A stretch of DNA of 64,000 nucleotides from Allocatelliglobosispora scoriae (lineage in GTDB: Bacteria > Actinomycetota > Actinomycetes > Mycobacteriales > Micromonosporaceae): the NCBI RefSeq assembly GCF_014204945.1, contig NZ_JACHMN010000002.1, positions 1 through 64,000 of the forward strand, written 5' to 3'. Shown piece after piece: positions 17,710 to 26,291 of this stretch. A model generated the notes under the pieces. The model worked only from the letters and a program-made list of their open reading frames with translations, ran no database searches and was not told the origin of the DNA. The translations under genes were made by a program, and so were the position numbers. Positions within the stretch are counted from its first letter, which is position 1. The number at the start of each line of letters is the position of its first letter.

Positions 17710-19095
17710 ATGGCTAGTTCGACGCATGTTGATGCTTTCTCGCGAAACTTCGTTCCTCGACCTGCTGCCGGAGCATTGAGGAAGATCGGCGTCGAGCTGG
17801 AGTTCCCCGTCGTCCAGAGCAACGGGTACGCCGTGGAATACAGCACCATTCGACGTCTGTTCCCGTGGCTGGAGGCGTCCGGCTGGCAGATCTCCAGGGA
17901 CGAGGGCACCGGCGAGTGCGTCGAGGCGACCCACTCGGCCGGCCGAGGGCAGGGCCGCTTCGGCTACGTCCGGGATTCGATCAGCACCGATGTCGGCTTC
18001 TGCACCATCGAGGTCTCACTCAGCCCCGAGGACGACCTGTTCGCGCTCGCCCGGCACTGGGACGCCGTCAGGCGCGTCCTGCTGGAGTTCTTCACCGGGC
18101 AGGACTGCCACATCCTGGGGTACGGCGTACAGCCGCTCTCCGTACCCGAACGCGGTCTCATCGCGAGAAAGGGACGCTACCTCTTCCTGGAGCAGGACTC
18201 ACTGAACCGCATCGTGGATCAGCGGCACGGCGCCGACGTCTCGGTCTTCGCCATCAGCGCCTCCAACCAGTGCCACATCGACGTCTATCGCGACGAAGCG
18301 ATCAGCGCCGTCAACCTCGCCAACGGACTCGCCCCGATCTTCAGCGCCATCACCGCCAACGCGCCCGTCTGGCGCGGCGGCGTCGATCCCGACTGGGTCG
18401 ACATCCGCGAGTTCTTCTGGGACAGGGGATGGAGCAACCGGATCGACCAGATCGGCATACCCGACCGGTTCACCGGCTTCGACGACTACGTCGAGCGGAT
18501 CTGCGCCTTCCGCCCGCTGATGGTCAAGCGCGACGGCCAGTACATCCAGATCACCGGCTGCCGCACCTTCGCCGACTACCTCGCTCGCGGCGGCGACAAC
18601 ACCGGGATGACCGTGATGGGCGAAGCGGTCCCGCTGAGCTGCGCTCCCGAGGACATCCAGTTCCACGGCGGGTTCGCCTGGTGGCAGGCCCGGCTCGCCG
18701 CCCCCTACGGCACCATCGAGTTCCGGCCCTGCAGCCAGCAGCCGCCCGACGCCACCCTCGCCGTCGCCGCGCTGGGGCTCGGCGTGATGGAGAGTCTCCA
18801 CGACGCGCACGCGCTCTACGACCGGTTCACCGTCACGGACTGGCGACGGCTGCGCTTCGACGTGCTCCGCCACGGCCTCAAGGCGTCTCTGCGCGACCTG
18901 CCCGTCACCGCACTGGCCCAGCAACTGCTCGACATAGCCCGCGCCGGCCTGATCAGCCGCGGGCTCGGCGAGGAGGCCTTCCTGGACGTGCTCCAGGAGC
19001 GGGTCTCCGCCGGTGTCACCGTCGCCGACCCGGTGGCGGCCGCCTTCGATCCGGATGATCTGACCGCGTTCCTGGACCTGGTGCGGATCAGATAG
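17710..19095 (+). CDS. Glutamate-cysteine ligase family (GCS2) ATP-dependent ligase
   Basis: A protein of about 461 residues. The GCS2 signature appears as IGVELEFPVV, GECVEATHSAGR and FCTIEVSLSP in the N-terminal third, and GTIEFRPCSQQPPD near 335 in the place of the conserved E-x-R metal/substrate motif. Family members join glutamate to cysteine or another amine. Actinobacteria usually make mycothiol rather than glutathione, so this copy may serve ergothioneine-type gamma-glutamylcysteine or a specialised product. ATG 17710 has TACCGT six bases upstream, consistent with a leaderless message; there is no ribosome site. It is divergent from the homocysteine methyltransferase operon. Confidence 0.72.
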   Translation: MASSTHVDAFSRNFVPRPAAGALRKIGVELEFPVVQSNGYAVEYSTIRRLFPWLEASGWQISRDEGTGECVEATHSAGRGQGRFGYVRDSISTDVGFCTIEVSLSPEDDLFALARHWDAVRRVLLEFFTGQDCHILGYGVQPLSVPERGLIARKGRYLFLEQDSLNRIVDQRHGADVSVFAISASNQCHIDVYRDEAISAVNLANGLAPIFSAITANAPVWRGGVDPDWVDIREFFWDRGWSNRIDQIGIPDRFTGFDDYVERICAFRPLMVKRDGQYIQITGCRTFADYLARGGDNTGMTVMGEAVPLSCAPEDIQFHGGFAWWQARLAAPYGTIEFRPCSQQPPDATLAVAALGLGVMESLHDAHALYDRFTVTDWRRLRFDVLRHGLKASLRDLPVTALAQQLLDIARAGLISRGLGEEAFLDVLQERVSAGVTVADPVAAAFDPDDLTAFLDLVRIR

Positions 19096-19142
19096 GCGGA
19101 TCCGACCCCCGTCAGGATCACCGCGCCCCAGGGCGAGCCCTT

Positions 19143-20180
19143 TCAGGATGCTTGGCGCCGTTGGCCTCGCGCCTTGGACAGCGCCGATTCCAGCTCGTCG
19201 CGAGACATCGCGGACCGACCGGGTATGTCGAGTTTTCGCGCCAGCACGCTGAGGTCGGCCTTGGTCATCTCGGCCAGCGTCGCCCTACCCGTACCACGCG
19301 GCGTGCGTGGCGAGGCGTCCTTCGTCGCCGGTGCCGCGGAAGCAGATCTGCGTGCGGGCCGGCGGGATTCGGAGTCCTTCCGGCCGCCCTTGCCACGACG
19401 CTGCCGGGCCGCTTCGACGCTGCGCCGCAGTACATCCATGAGGTCGATGACGTTCGTCGCCTCGGGCGCGTCCTCAGCCGGAGTGATCTCGGCACCCGCC
19501 TTCTTCGCGTCGATGAGGTCGTTGACCCGGTCGGTGTAGGTGTCGCGGTAGTCGGCGGGCCGCCACGGCCCGGTCATCGAGTCGATGAGCTGCGACGCCA
19601 TCCGCACCTCCTGCGGCCGGGCGCTGGTGCGGCGCGGCACCGAGTCCAGGACCTCCTTGGGGTCGCGGACCTCGTCGGCGAAGTACATCGTCTCCAGCAC
19701 CAGGAGGTTTCCGTCGGCCCGGACCGCGGCGAGGTACTCCTTGTTGCGCATGACGAGGGTGGCGACCGCGGCGCGGTTGAGGTCGGCCATCGCGTCGCGC
19801 AGCAGCATGTAGGTCTTGACGGTCTCCTCGCTGCCGGGTGCGAGGTAGTAGGTCTTCTGGAAGTAGATCGGGTCGATCTCGTCCAGGTCCACGAACTGGT
19901 GGATCTCCATGCTCCGGGAGCGGCCGGGTGCCACCGCGTCGAGGTCTGCCGCCTCCAGCAGCACATGGTCGCCGCCACCGATGTCGGCGCCCTTGACGAT
20001 GTCCGCGTAGTCGACCTCTTTGCCGGTGCGCTCGTTGACCCGCTGGTATCGGATCCGGTCGCTGGTGCCCTTCTCGAACTGGTGGAAGGAGACCTCGTGC
20101 TCGCGGGTCGCCGAGAACATGCGGACGGGTACGGCGACCAGCCCGAAACTGATCACGCCGGTCCAGATCGCTCGTGCCAT
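19143..20180 (-). CDS. ku: Non-homologous end-joining protein Ku
   Basis: A 345-residue bacterial Ku. The core at about 1-260 has ARAIWTGVISFGLVAVPVRM, SFHQFEKGTSDRIRYQRV, GADIGGGDHVLLE and YFQKTYYLAP; as a homodimeric ring it binds DNA ends and recruits LigD. The C-terminal extension is Lys/Arg-rich and ends in a SAP-like helix pair (MTKADLSVLARKLDIPG, SRDELESALSKARG). Such extensions are known to add DNA binding or threading in longer bacterial Ku proteins. GAGGAG precedes the ATG. LigD-type PE-polymerase is encoded 2.5 kb upstream on the same strand, with three other genes between. Confidence 0.95.
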   Translation of the reverse strand: MARAIWTGVISFGLVAVPVRMFSATREHEVSFHQFEKGTSDRIRYQRVNERTGKEVDYADIVKGADIGGGDHVLLEAADLDAVAPGRSRSMEIHQFVDLDEIDPIYFQKTYYLAPGSEETVKTYMLLRDAMADLNRAAVATLVMRNKEYLAAVRADGNLLVLETMYFADEVRDPKEVLDSVPRRTSARPQEVRMASQLIDSMTGPWRPADYRDTYTDRVNDLIDAKKAGAEITPAEDAPEATNVIDLMDVLRRSVEAARQRRGKGGRKDSESRRPARRSASAAPATKDASPRTPRGTGRATLAEMTKADLSVLARKLDIPGRSAMSRDELESALSKARGQRRQAS

Positions 20181-20237
20181 CGCCGATCAACTCCTCTGGT
20201 CGAGCCTCTTCATCTGCATACCCGCCCCGCCCACCCG

Positions 20238-21131
20238 CTAACCTGCGGACTCCAGGTGGTGGCGGTGTTCGGTGGCGTTCCGCAGGCGGTTCGCCGCCCG
20301 GCGGGCCGCCTGGTCGGCCCGCTGCGCGACCTGGCGGGCGGCACGCCTGGCGTGGTCGGTCCCGGTGCGGACGCTGTCGGCCTGTTCGAGCTGTTCACGC
20401 AGTTCAACGAGGCGCTGACGGGCGTCGGCGTCGGCTCGGTCGGCAGCGTCGAGCGCTGCCACGGCCTCCCGGTGCGCCTTCTCGGCGGTGGCGGCATCGG
20501 CCTTCGCCTCCTGCTCGTCCCGCCGGGCCGCGGCGAGTTCCTCCGCGGCCTTCTTCGATGCGGAAGCCGCTGACCCTGCGGGCGGGGCCGTCGGAGCCTT
20601 CCGGCGCGGGGACGTGTCGGCGTCCTTCGGCACGGGCGCGACCGGCTCGATTCCAGGGAAGCCGACCCGTGACATGCCGTCCGTGAGCTGCCCGGTGGCG
20701 AGCTTAACCGCTGCTTCGGCGTCGGCGAGCGCCGCGTGGAACGTCTCCTCCAGCCCACGGGCGGTCGCCTCCGACACCGGTCTGCCCGCGGCCGAACCGA
20801 GGCTCCGGGCCTGCTGCACCAGCGCATGGACGACCTCGCGCTGGCGGCCGGCGAGCGCCCGGAGCTGCTCGCGGTCCAGCCCCGCCGTCGCGTCCCGCAG
20901 CGCCTCGCCGAGCTCCAGCAGCGCTGTCATCTCGTCGGTGTGCTCGCGGACGAGCTGATTGGCGAGCCAGGCCACGACGGTGGGCTTGCGCAGGGCGCCG
21001 ATCGCATCGGCGAGGTCACGGTCGCCACCGCTACGCGCCTGCGCGGCGGCGGCGGAGCGGGCGGCGGTGAAGTCCTGGGGCGGCAGCGCGTAGAGCTCCT
21101 CCGCGACCTCGGCCAAGGGCTGCTGCGCCAC
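20238..21131 (-). CDS. Coiled-coil protein of unknown function in the Ku/LigD gene run
   Basis: A 297-residue soluble protein. The N-terminal 140 residues are helical (AEELYALPPQDFTAARSAAA, KPTVVAWLANQLVREHTDEM). A Pro/Ala/Lys linker follows. The C-terminal 110 residues are a highly charged coiled coil (KKAAEELAAARRDEQEAKAD ... ARRAANRLRNATEHRHHLES). I recognise no catalytic motif. The start is GTG 21131, 16 nt after the JmjC gene stop. Its place beside Ku suggests a link to end joining, but only by context. Confidence 0.65.
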   Translation of the reverse strand: MAQQPLAEVAEELYALPPQDFTAARSAAAAQARSGGDRDLADAIGALRKPTVVAWLANQLVREHTDEMTALLELGEALRDATAGLDREQLRALAGRQREVVHALVQQARSLGSAAGRPVSEATARGLEETFHAALADAEAAVKLATGQLTDGMSRVGFPGIEPVAPVPKDADTSPRRKAPTAPPAGSAASASKKAAEELAAARRDEQEAKADAATAEKAHREAVAALDAADRADADARQRLVELREQLEQADSVRTGTDHARRAARQVAQRADQAARRAANRLRNATEHRHHLESAG

Positions 21132-21147
21132 GACCGCGCCGTGCCCG

Positions 21148-22386
21148 TCAGTTCGCCGGGACGAGGATCGCCTCGCGCAGCAGCCGCCGCACCAGGACCA
21201 GCCGGTCCGCGTCCTCGTCGAGGCCGGGCAGGTCGGCGACGGTCACCGGGTCGCCGCTCAGGAGCAGCGCCACCGCGTCGCCGCAGCCGGCGGGCAGGCT
21301 GACCGTCCGATCCACGAGTTCGATGTGGACGCGTTCGAGGTCTCGGGCCACCGAGCACCGCAGTCCGGGTCGGCGTGCGACGGCGCTGCGGGGGTTCAGC
21401 GTCTCGGCGGCGTGGAGCTGCGCGACCGGAGGCACGGGAGCCGGTCGGGTGGCCGGCCAGGCCGTACCCCGCAGCCGTCGGGCGACGTCGTCCGGGTCGG
21501 CCTTCGCCACCCATTCGCTCAGCGCGACGACGGTGTCGGCGAGGTGCGGTGCGAGCTGCGCGGGGTCGGTCAGGTCGAGGCCCAGGGGCAGCCCGGCCCG
21601 CAGCGGTTCGTGCTCGGCGGCGAGGTCGAGCAGCGCTTCGACGAGGCTGTAGCGAGTGGGCCGGCGCAGGCCCAGGGTGATGTGCAGGCTGGTCTGCTCC
21701 TGCGCGGCGGCGGCGTGCAGCCAGCCGCGCGGCAGATAGAGCAGATCGCCGGGGGACATGACGTGGTGCAGTGCCGGTTCGCCGTCGGCAGTGGCCTTGA
21801 CCTCGTCGGCGCGGCCTCCCCATACCTGGCGTTCCAGCGGGTCGGGGTGTACGGGCTCATGCACCCGCCAGTGCTTGTGCCCAGCGACCTGCATGACGAA
21901 GACGTCGTGGGTGTCGTAGTGGGTCGCGAACCCGGTCTGTGCGGGCGGGGTGAGATAGGCGTTGGCCTGGACGGCGCAGCCCAGTTCCGCGCCGAGCTGC
22001 AGGCAGAAGTCGCGCAGCGGTGGCCAGACCCGGTGCAGGCCCTGCAGGACCAGGGTGGCGCCGGTGGCGAGCTGGGCGAGGACGAGGTCGTCGCGAACCT
22101 GGTCGGCGATCTCCGCGCCGAGCCCGCCGCCGCCGGTGTAGCGCGCCGCGGGCACGATCTGGCCGTCCCGCGCGATCCTCAGGAAGGGGGTACGAAGTCC
22201 GCGCTCGCTGAGCAGCTCGTCGACGCCGGCCAGGTCGAGCAGGTCGGTGAAGTCCGCGTCCCGGCGCAGCAGCGGCCGGCGGCCCCAGTGGGTCTCGGCG
22301 AACTGGTCCGGGTCGCCGACGCAGCGCCGCAGCGCCGGGGCGGTGTTCAGGCCGCCCGGCGCTGCGGTGGTGGTCGGTTCACGCAC
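21148..22386 (-). CDS. JmjC/cupin 2-oxoglutarate oxygenase (ROX/YcfD-like)
   Basis: A 412-residue Fe(II)/2-oxoglutarate oxygenase of the Cupin_4 type. Landmarks are FAETHWGRRPLLRR, the HxD metal pair in THYDTHDVF near residue 156, GHKHWRVHEP, and the distal His in YLPRGWLHAAAA near 224. A helical dimerisation part follows. The last 80 residues look like the winged-helix tail of bacterial ribosomal oxygenases. Characterised relatives hydroxylate Arg or His in ribosomal proteins. GTG 22386 lies inside the end of the upstream small-peptide gene (8-nt overlap), so translation is coupled. The longer upstream frame is a shadow of that peptide gene. The peptide is a candidate substrate, which is inference. 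Confidence 0.85.
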   Translation of the reverse strand: MREPTTTAAPGGLNTAPALRRCVGDPDQFAETHWGRRPLLRRDADFTDLLDLAGVDELLSERGLRTPFLRIARDGQIVPAARYTGGGGLGAEIADQVRDDLVLAQLATGATLVLQGLHRVWPPLRDFCLQLGAELGCAVQANAYLTPPAQTGFATHYDTHDVFVMQVAGHKHWRVHEPVHPDPLERQVWGGRADEVKATADGEPALHHVMSPGDLLYLPRGWLHAAAAQEQTSLHITLGLRRPTRYSLVEALLDLAAEHEPLRAGLPLGLDLTDPAQLAPHLADTVVALSEWVAKADPDDVARRLRGTAWPATRPAPVPPVAQLHAAETLNPRSAVARRPGLRCSVARDLERVHIELVDRTVSLPAGCGDAVALLLSGDPVTVADLPGLDEDADRLVLVRRLLREAILVPAN

Positions 22387-22585
22387 CGCTGTCGGCTCCG
22401 CCGTCGTGCTCGGTGGGGTCGACCGCATCGTCGGCACCGGCGTCCTCGGGGCCTTCGGTGTCGGCGCCGGCATCGGCACCGCCGTCCTGCTCCTGCGGGT
22501 CGACCGACTGCCCGGCACCCGCGTCGGCGGGGCCCTCGGTGCCGGTGGTATCGGTGGTGGTGATGTCGCCATCGTTGAGCATCAT
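22379..22585 (-). CDS. Small acidic two-repeat peptide, possible modified precursor
   Basis: A 68-residue peptide with a good ribosome site (AAGGGG, 6 nt before ATG). After a 16-residue Thr/Asp-rich leader (LNDGDITTTDTTGT) it consists of two tandem units, residues 17-43 and 44-68, identical at 18 of 25 aligned positions. Both hold EGP, DAGA, VDP and DGGAD; unit 1 has VDPQEQ and unit 2 VDPTEH. It has no Cys, Lys, Arg, Tyr or Trp and is strongly acidic. The duplication is also visible in the DNA (81-bp period). It overlaps the JmjC gene by 8 nt. The layout resembles multi-core RiPP precursors, but no known precursor family is recognised. An unmodified acidic chaperone-like protein is the alternative. 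Confidence 0.7.
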   Translation of the reverse strand: MMLNDGDITTTDTTGTEGPADAGAGQSVDPQEQDGGADAGADTEGPEDAGADDAVDPTEHDGGADSGA

Positions 22586-22612
22586 GACATTCCCCTTAAG
22601 GTCGCCTGCAGC

Positions 22613-22622
22613 GTTACGTAAC
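22613..22622. promoter_or_regulatory. Perfect palindrome GTTACGTAAC before the peptide/oxygenase operon
   Basis: A 10-bp perfect palindrome, 28-37 nt upstream of the small-peptide start, in the 107-bp gap after the LigD-type gene. Its position fits an operator around the transcription start. No regulator gene adjoins it. Confidence 0.45.
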
Positions 22623-22692
22623 CCTCATTCTCCGCGAAACACCCGGCATAAACCTGAAGTCGGCGATCCACGTACCGATGGAGTGGACCAGG

Positions 22693-24303
22693 TCAGCCGA
22701 GTGCCGGCAGGACCTGGTCCCGGGCGAGCACATCACGGAAGAGGTCTCCCTTCTCGGCCAGTCGCGCGGGCAGGGTACGGATGGTGAAGGAGTCCGGCCG
22801 TAGCTCCGGGTCATCGAGCTCCTCCCACGCGATCGGTGCGGAGACCGGTGCACCCGCGGCCGGGCGCGGGCTGTAGGGCGCGACGAGGGTCTTGCCCGCG
22901 GCGTTCTGCGTGTAGTCCAGCCTGGCCCGTCCGGCCCGGTCAGCCCGCTGCCACTCCCAGCTCACCAGGCCTGGCACCACCTTGCCGATAATCCGGGAGA
23001 GCTGCTCGACCCAGGCGCGGGTCTCGTCGAAGTCGGGGCCCGGCGCAATCGGCACCCAGATCTGGATGCCGCGGCGACCGGTGACCTTCGCCCGGGCCGC
23101 GACGCCGAGATGCTCGAAGGCCGTGCGATGCAGCCGGGCCAGCGCCAGCAGGTCCTCCCAGGGCGTCCGCTCGCCCGGGTCCAGGTCGATCAGGGCGTAG
23201 GTCGGCAGGTCCGGGCGTTCGACCCGGGAGGTCCACGGATGCCACTCCAGTGCACCGGAGTTCGCCGCCCAGATCAGCGCCGCCGGTTCGTCGGCGACGA
23301 GGTAGGTGCCGGCGTGGCCCGGTTCGGCGGCCGGGTTGTCCCAGCGCGGCAACCAGCCGGGGGCGTGGCCGGGGAGCTGCTTCTGCCAGAAGCCCTTGCT
23401 CTGCGCACCGTCGGGGAAGCGGCGCAGGGTCAACGGGCGGCCGCTGAGGTAGGGCAGGGCCGTCGGCGCGATCTGCGCCGTGTAGCGCAGCAGGTCGCGC
23501 TTGTCGACCGGCTCCTCCCCCGGCCTGGCCGGGAAGAGCACCTTGTCGAGGTTGGTCACCCGCAGGGCGCGGCCGAAGACATGCCAGACCCCTGACGCGG
23601 GCAGGGCGTCGAGCTCCGCGAGTTCGTCGTCGCCCACCGCCCGCGACAGCGCTTTCACCGCGACCGAGGCACGGGCTGCGGGCTGGTCGGAGTGCCAGGC
23701 CCGATCGGGATCGGCCTTCACCTCCTCGTTGGTACGCCCCGACAGCACCGACCTCGGGTGGTCCTCGGCGTTCCAGCCCTCGACGGCGTACTCGTCGCGT
23801 TTGTGCAGGAGCAGCCACGTCTGTTTGCCCGAGGTGTCGGTTCCGGTGCGGACCAGCACGAACCGCCCGCGGAGCTTCTCCCCCTGGAGGTCCAGGTGCA
23901 GTTCGCCGTCGGCGACCGCACGGCCGGGGTCGATCGCGGTCTTGCCCTTGAGGTGGCTGTGCAGCTGCCACGTCCCGACGTCCCAGACGATCACGTCCCC
24001 GCCGCCGTACTGGCCGGTCGGGATGACCCCCTCGAAGTCGAAATACTCCAGCGGGTGGTCCTCGACGTGGAAAGCAGCCCGCCGGGCGGCCGGGTCGAGC
24101 GTCGGGCCCTTCGGGACCGCCCAGCTCACCAACACACCGCCGATCTCCAGCCGGAGGTCGTAGTGCAGGCGCCTGGCCCGGTGCCGCTGCACGACGAAAC
24201 GCGCCTGCCCGCCGGGCTGCGGCGGTGAACCAGCGGGTTCCGGTGTCACCGCGAAGTCCCGCTTGCGCTGATAGGCGGCGAGCTTGGAATCGGCGGCACT
24301 CAC
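22693..24303 (-). CDS. ligD: LigD-type protein: 3'-phosphoesterase plus polymerase domains
   Basis: About 536 residues. The N-terminal phosphoesterase domain (about 35-165) has FVVQRHRARRLHYDLRLE, HVEDHPLEYFDFEG and GGGDVIVWD, and WLLLHKRDEYA ends it. The polymerase/primase domain (about 235-530) has VTNLDKVLFP, PLTLRRFPDG, TYALIDLDPGE with the metal-binding DxD, and VTGRRGIQIWVP. There is no ATP-dependent ligase domain, so end joining would need a ligase encoded elsewhere. The domain order PE-Pol differs from mycobacterial Pol-PE-Lig. I chose GTG 24303; GTG 24327 is an in-frame alternative and neither has a clear ribosome site. Ku lies downstream on the same strand. Confidence 0.88.
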   Translation of the reverse strand: MSAADSKLAAYQRKRDFAVTPEPAGSPPQPGGQARFVVQRHRARRLHYDLRLEIGGVLVSWAVPKGPTLDPAARRAAFHVEDHPLEYFDFEGVIPTGQYGGGDVIVWDVGTWQLHSHLKGKTAIDPGRAVADGELHLDLQGEKLRGRFVLVRTGTDTSGKQTWLLLHKRDEYAVEGWNAEDHPRSVLSGRTNEEVKADPDRAWHSDQPAARASVAVKALSRAVGDDELAELDALPASGVWHVFGRALRVTNLDKVLFPARPGEEPVDKRDLLRYTAQIAPTALPYLSGRPLTLRRFPDGAQSKGFWQKQLPGHAPGWLPRWDNPAAEPGHAGTYLVADEPAALIWAANSGALEWHPWTSRVERPDLPTYALIDLDPGERTPWEDLLALARLHRTAFEHLGVAARAKVTGRRGIQIWVPIAPGPDFDETRAWVEQLSRIIGKVVPGLVSWEWQRADRAGRARLDYTQNAAGKTLVAPYSPRPAAGAPVSAPIAWEELDDPELRPDSFTIRTLPARLAEKGDLFRDVLARDQVLPALG

Positions 24304-24376
24304 CCCACCTGCATACCCGACGAGCACCGATCCATGCGCGTGATGGGACTTATCAGACCGGGCCTCGCCTTACCGC

Positions 24377-25612
24377 TCAGGCCGCGCGCCGTAGTCCGCG
24401 GAGCACGGCGGTCGCCGTCCGCCGTCCCGAGACGAGCGCTCCCTGGATCGAGCTCGTGTCCCGGTGGTCGCCGCAGACGTAGAGGTGCGGTGCCAGCATG
24501 ACCCGGCGCCGCAGCGGGTGCGGTGCGGGCATGGCGGGCAGCGCGTGCGGGACCCGGTAGGCCGCCACGAGATCCCAGTCCCGGGTGCCGGTGCGGTAGA
24601 GGAACCCGAGCCGCGCCCGGACCGCCGCCTCCACTTCGGACACGGGTCGCGCGGTGTCGAGGACGGAGGTCGAGATCAGTGGTCGGCCCCCGGACCCGTA
24701 GCCGGGCGCGGCCTCGCTGATGACGACGGTGTTGCGGATCAGTCCCGGCTGGTCGGCGTCGACGAGGAGCAACGGCTCGCCCAGCGGGCTGTCGGGGGCC
24801 GTGTGATAAAAGGTGGTCACCCCGTGCCAGTCCGGGGCTCGGACGCCCCTGAGCAGCGATGACGCGGTGTCGCCGTCGGTCGCGACGATCACGGTCCGGG
24901 CCTCGACCGTCTCACCGGTGTGCAGGGTGATCGTGGTGCCGTCGACGGCGGTGACCTTGCTGTCGCAGCGGACCGTCCCGACCGGCAGCCCGTCCGCGAG
25001 CTGCCGCGGCAGCGCCGACATGCCGTCGGCGGGCACCGCGGCACCCGATCGCAGGAACACCCGCCACAGCAGATGGAAGAAGCGCCCTGACGTGTCGAGC
25101 CGGTCCTCCAGGAACACCCCGGACAGGAACGGCCGCATCAGCCGATCGATGTCGCGCCGCTCCAGGCCGGCTGCGGCGAGCTCGGTCGAGGTCGCGCGGT
25201 CGGTCCGGGCCCGCAACCGGCCCGCGGGCACCGCGACGTCGCGCGCGCTCATCGCGGCGAGCGCCAGCGCCCCGCGCACGCTCAGCAGGTGGTACGCCGA
25301 GGCGAGCGCCTCCGGCCGCAGCGCGACCCGCCGTACCCGGCCGCCGGACATCACCCCGACGCCCCGGGTGAACGGTTTCAGGTCGAGCAGCGGCAGATCG
25401 AATTCCCGCGCCATCGCCGGGTAGGCGGGGCACAGCACCTGAAACCCCCGGTCGACCCGGAAGCCGTCGACGACGTCGGTGCGGACCCGCCCGCCGATGT
25501 CGTCGCCTGCTTCCAGCACCGTGACCTCGATCCCGGCCCGGGACAGGTGGCGCGCCGCCACGAGCCCGGCCAGACCGGCACCGATGACCGCGACGTCCAC
25601 GCGTTTGCTCAC
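24377..25612 (-). CDS. FAD-dependent amine oxidase/protoporphyrinogen oxidase-like protein
   Basis: A 411-residue flavoprotein. Dinucleotide-binding motif VAVIGAGLAGLVAARHLSRA, then TVLEAGDDIGGRVRTD with the typical GGR-T, and DRGFQVLCPAYPA. The C-terminal flavin contact is YVCGDHRDTSSIQGALVSGR. Relatives include carotenoid desaturases, protoporphyrinogen oxidases and monoamine oxidases; the substrate is not readable. The GTG start is at 25612. The gene lies 10 nt after the DUF998 gene on the same strand, so they are likely co-transcribed. Confidence 0.8.
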   Translation of the reverse strand: MSKRVDVAVIGAGLAGLVAARHLSRAGIEVTVLEAGDDIGGRVRTDVVDGFRVDRGFQVLCPAYPAMAREFDLPLLDLKPFTRGVGVMSGGRVRRVALRPEALASAYHLLSVRGALALAAMSARDVAVPAGRLRARTDRATSTELAAAGLERRDIDRLMRPFLSGVFLEDRLDTSGRFFHLLWRVFLRSGAAVPADGMSALPRQLADGLPVGTVRCDSKVTAVDGTTITLHTGETVEARTVIVATDGDTASSLLRGVRAPDWHGVTTFYHTAPDSPLGEPLLLVDADQPGLIRNTVVISEAAPGYGSGGRPLISTSVLDTARPVSEVEAAVRARLGFLYRTGTRDWDLVAAYRVPHALPAMPAPHPLRRRVMLAPHLYVCGDHRDTSSIQGALVSGRRTATAVLRGLRRAA

Positions 25613-25622
25613 CCTGAGCAGC

Positions 25623-26264
25623 CTATCCCCGTCGGTGGCCGCTCGCCGTAGAACCCGGTCCGGGTGCTCCGGCGCGGGCCAGGATCACCACTGCCATCGT
25701 CAGCTTCCACACCGAGAGCGGGTCGAAGGCGAGCCGCTCGACGCCGCCGCGCCCGATCCCGAACTCCGCCCCAGTGAGGAAGAGCAGGCAGCAGACCGTC
25801 CCCAGCAGACCCAGCGCGATCGAGAAGGCCCGCTCGCCCGGCCTCGTCGCCACGGTCGCCAGCCCCAGCAGCAGCGGCCCGACGGCACCCGGGAACTGCA
25901 GCGCCGCACCGGCGACGTGCACCGGCACGTTGACATCGGCGGGTGCGAGCCCGACCAGGATCCCGCCGGCCCCGGCGAGACCGACGCAGATCAGCCCGGC
26001 CGTGGCGAGCCGCCCGGGCGGCCAGTAGCGGCGGCTCAGCAGCGCGCCGGCGATCGAGGCGAGTCCGGTGAGGACGAAGGCTGCGTTCATCAGCGCGTGC
26101 CGGGGTGAGCACGCGGCGCCGCAGGTGGCGTTGCCGAGGTCGCTGATGGTGTTGACGGCGTAGCTGTAGGGCGGCGACCACGCGGCGGCGACCACCGGCT
26201 GCGCGGCGAAGTAGGACGCGACGAGCAGCCAGCAGGCCGCACCCAGCCGCACGGCACGTGACAT
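25623..26264 (-). CDS. DUF998-family integral membrane protein
   Basis: A 213-residue protein with about six hydrophobic helices. The family pattern is the extracellular YSYAVNTISDLGNATCG segment with Cys residues after helix 1, followed by LMNAAFVLTGLASIAGALL and VNVPVHVAGAALQFPGAVG. DUF998 proteins have no established biochemical role. It is followed closely by the FAD amine-oxidase-like gene on the same strand. Confidence 0.8.
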   Translation of the reverse strand: MSRAVRLGAACWLLVASYFAAQPVVAAAWSPPYSYAVNTISDLGNATCGAACSPRHALMNAAFVLTGLASIAGALLSRRYWPPGRLATAGLICVGLAGAGGILVGLAPADVNVPVHVAGAALQFPGAVGPLLLGLATVATRPGERAFSIALGLLGTVCCLLFLTGAEFGIGRGGVERLAFDPLSVWKLTMAVVILARAGAPGPGSTASGHRRG

Positions 26265-26291
26265 GCACTCACCGTACGGCGGATCGGATCC

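Noticed and set aside
22386-22572. N-terminal extension of the JmjC protein (starting MATSPPPIPP)
   Set aside because: It is the out-of-frame reading of the small acidic peptide gene, which has its own good ribosome site. GTG 22386 is the sensible start.
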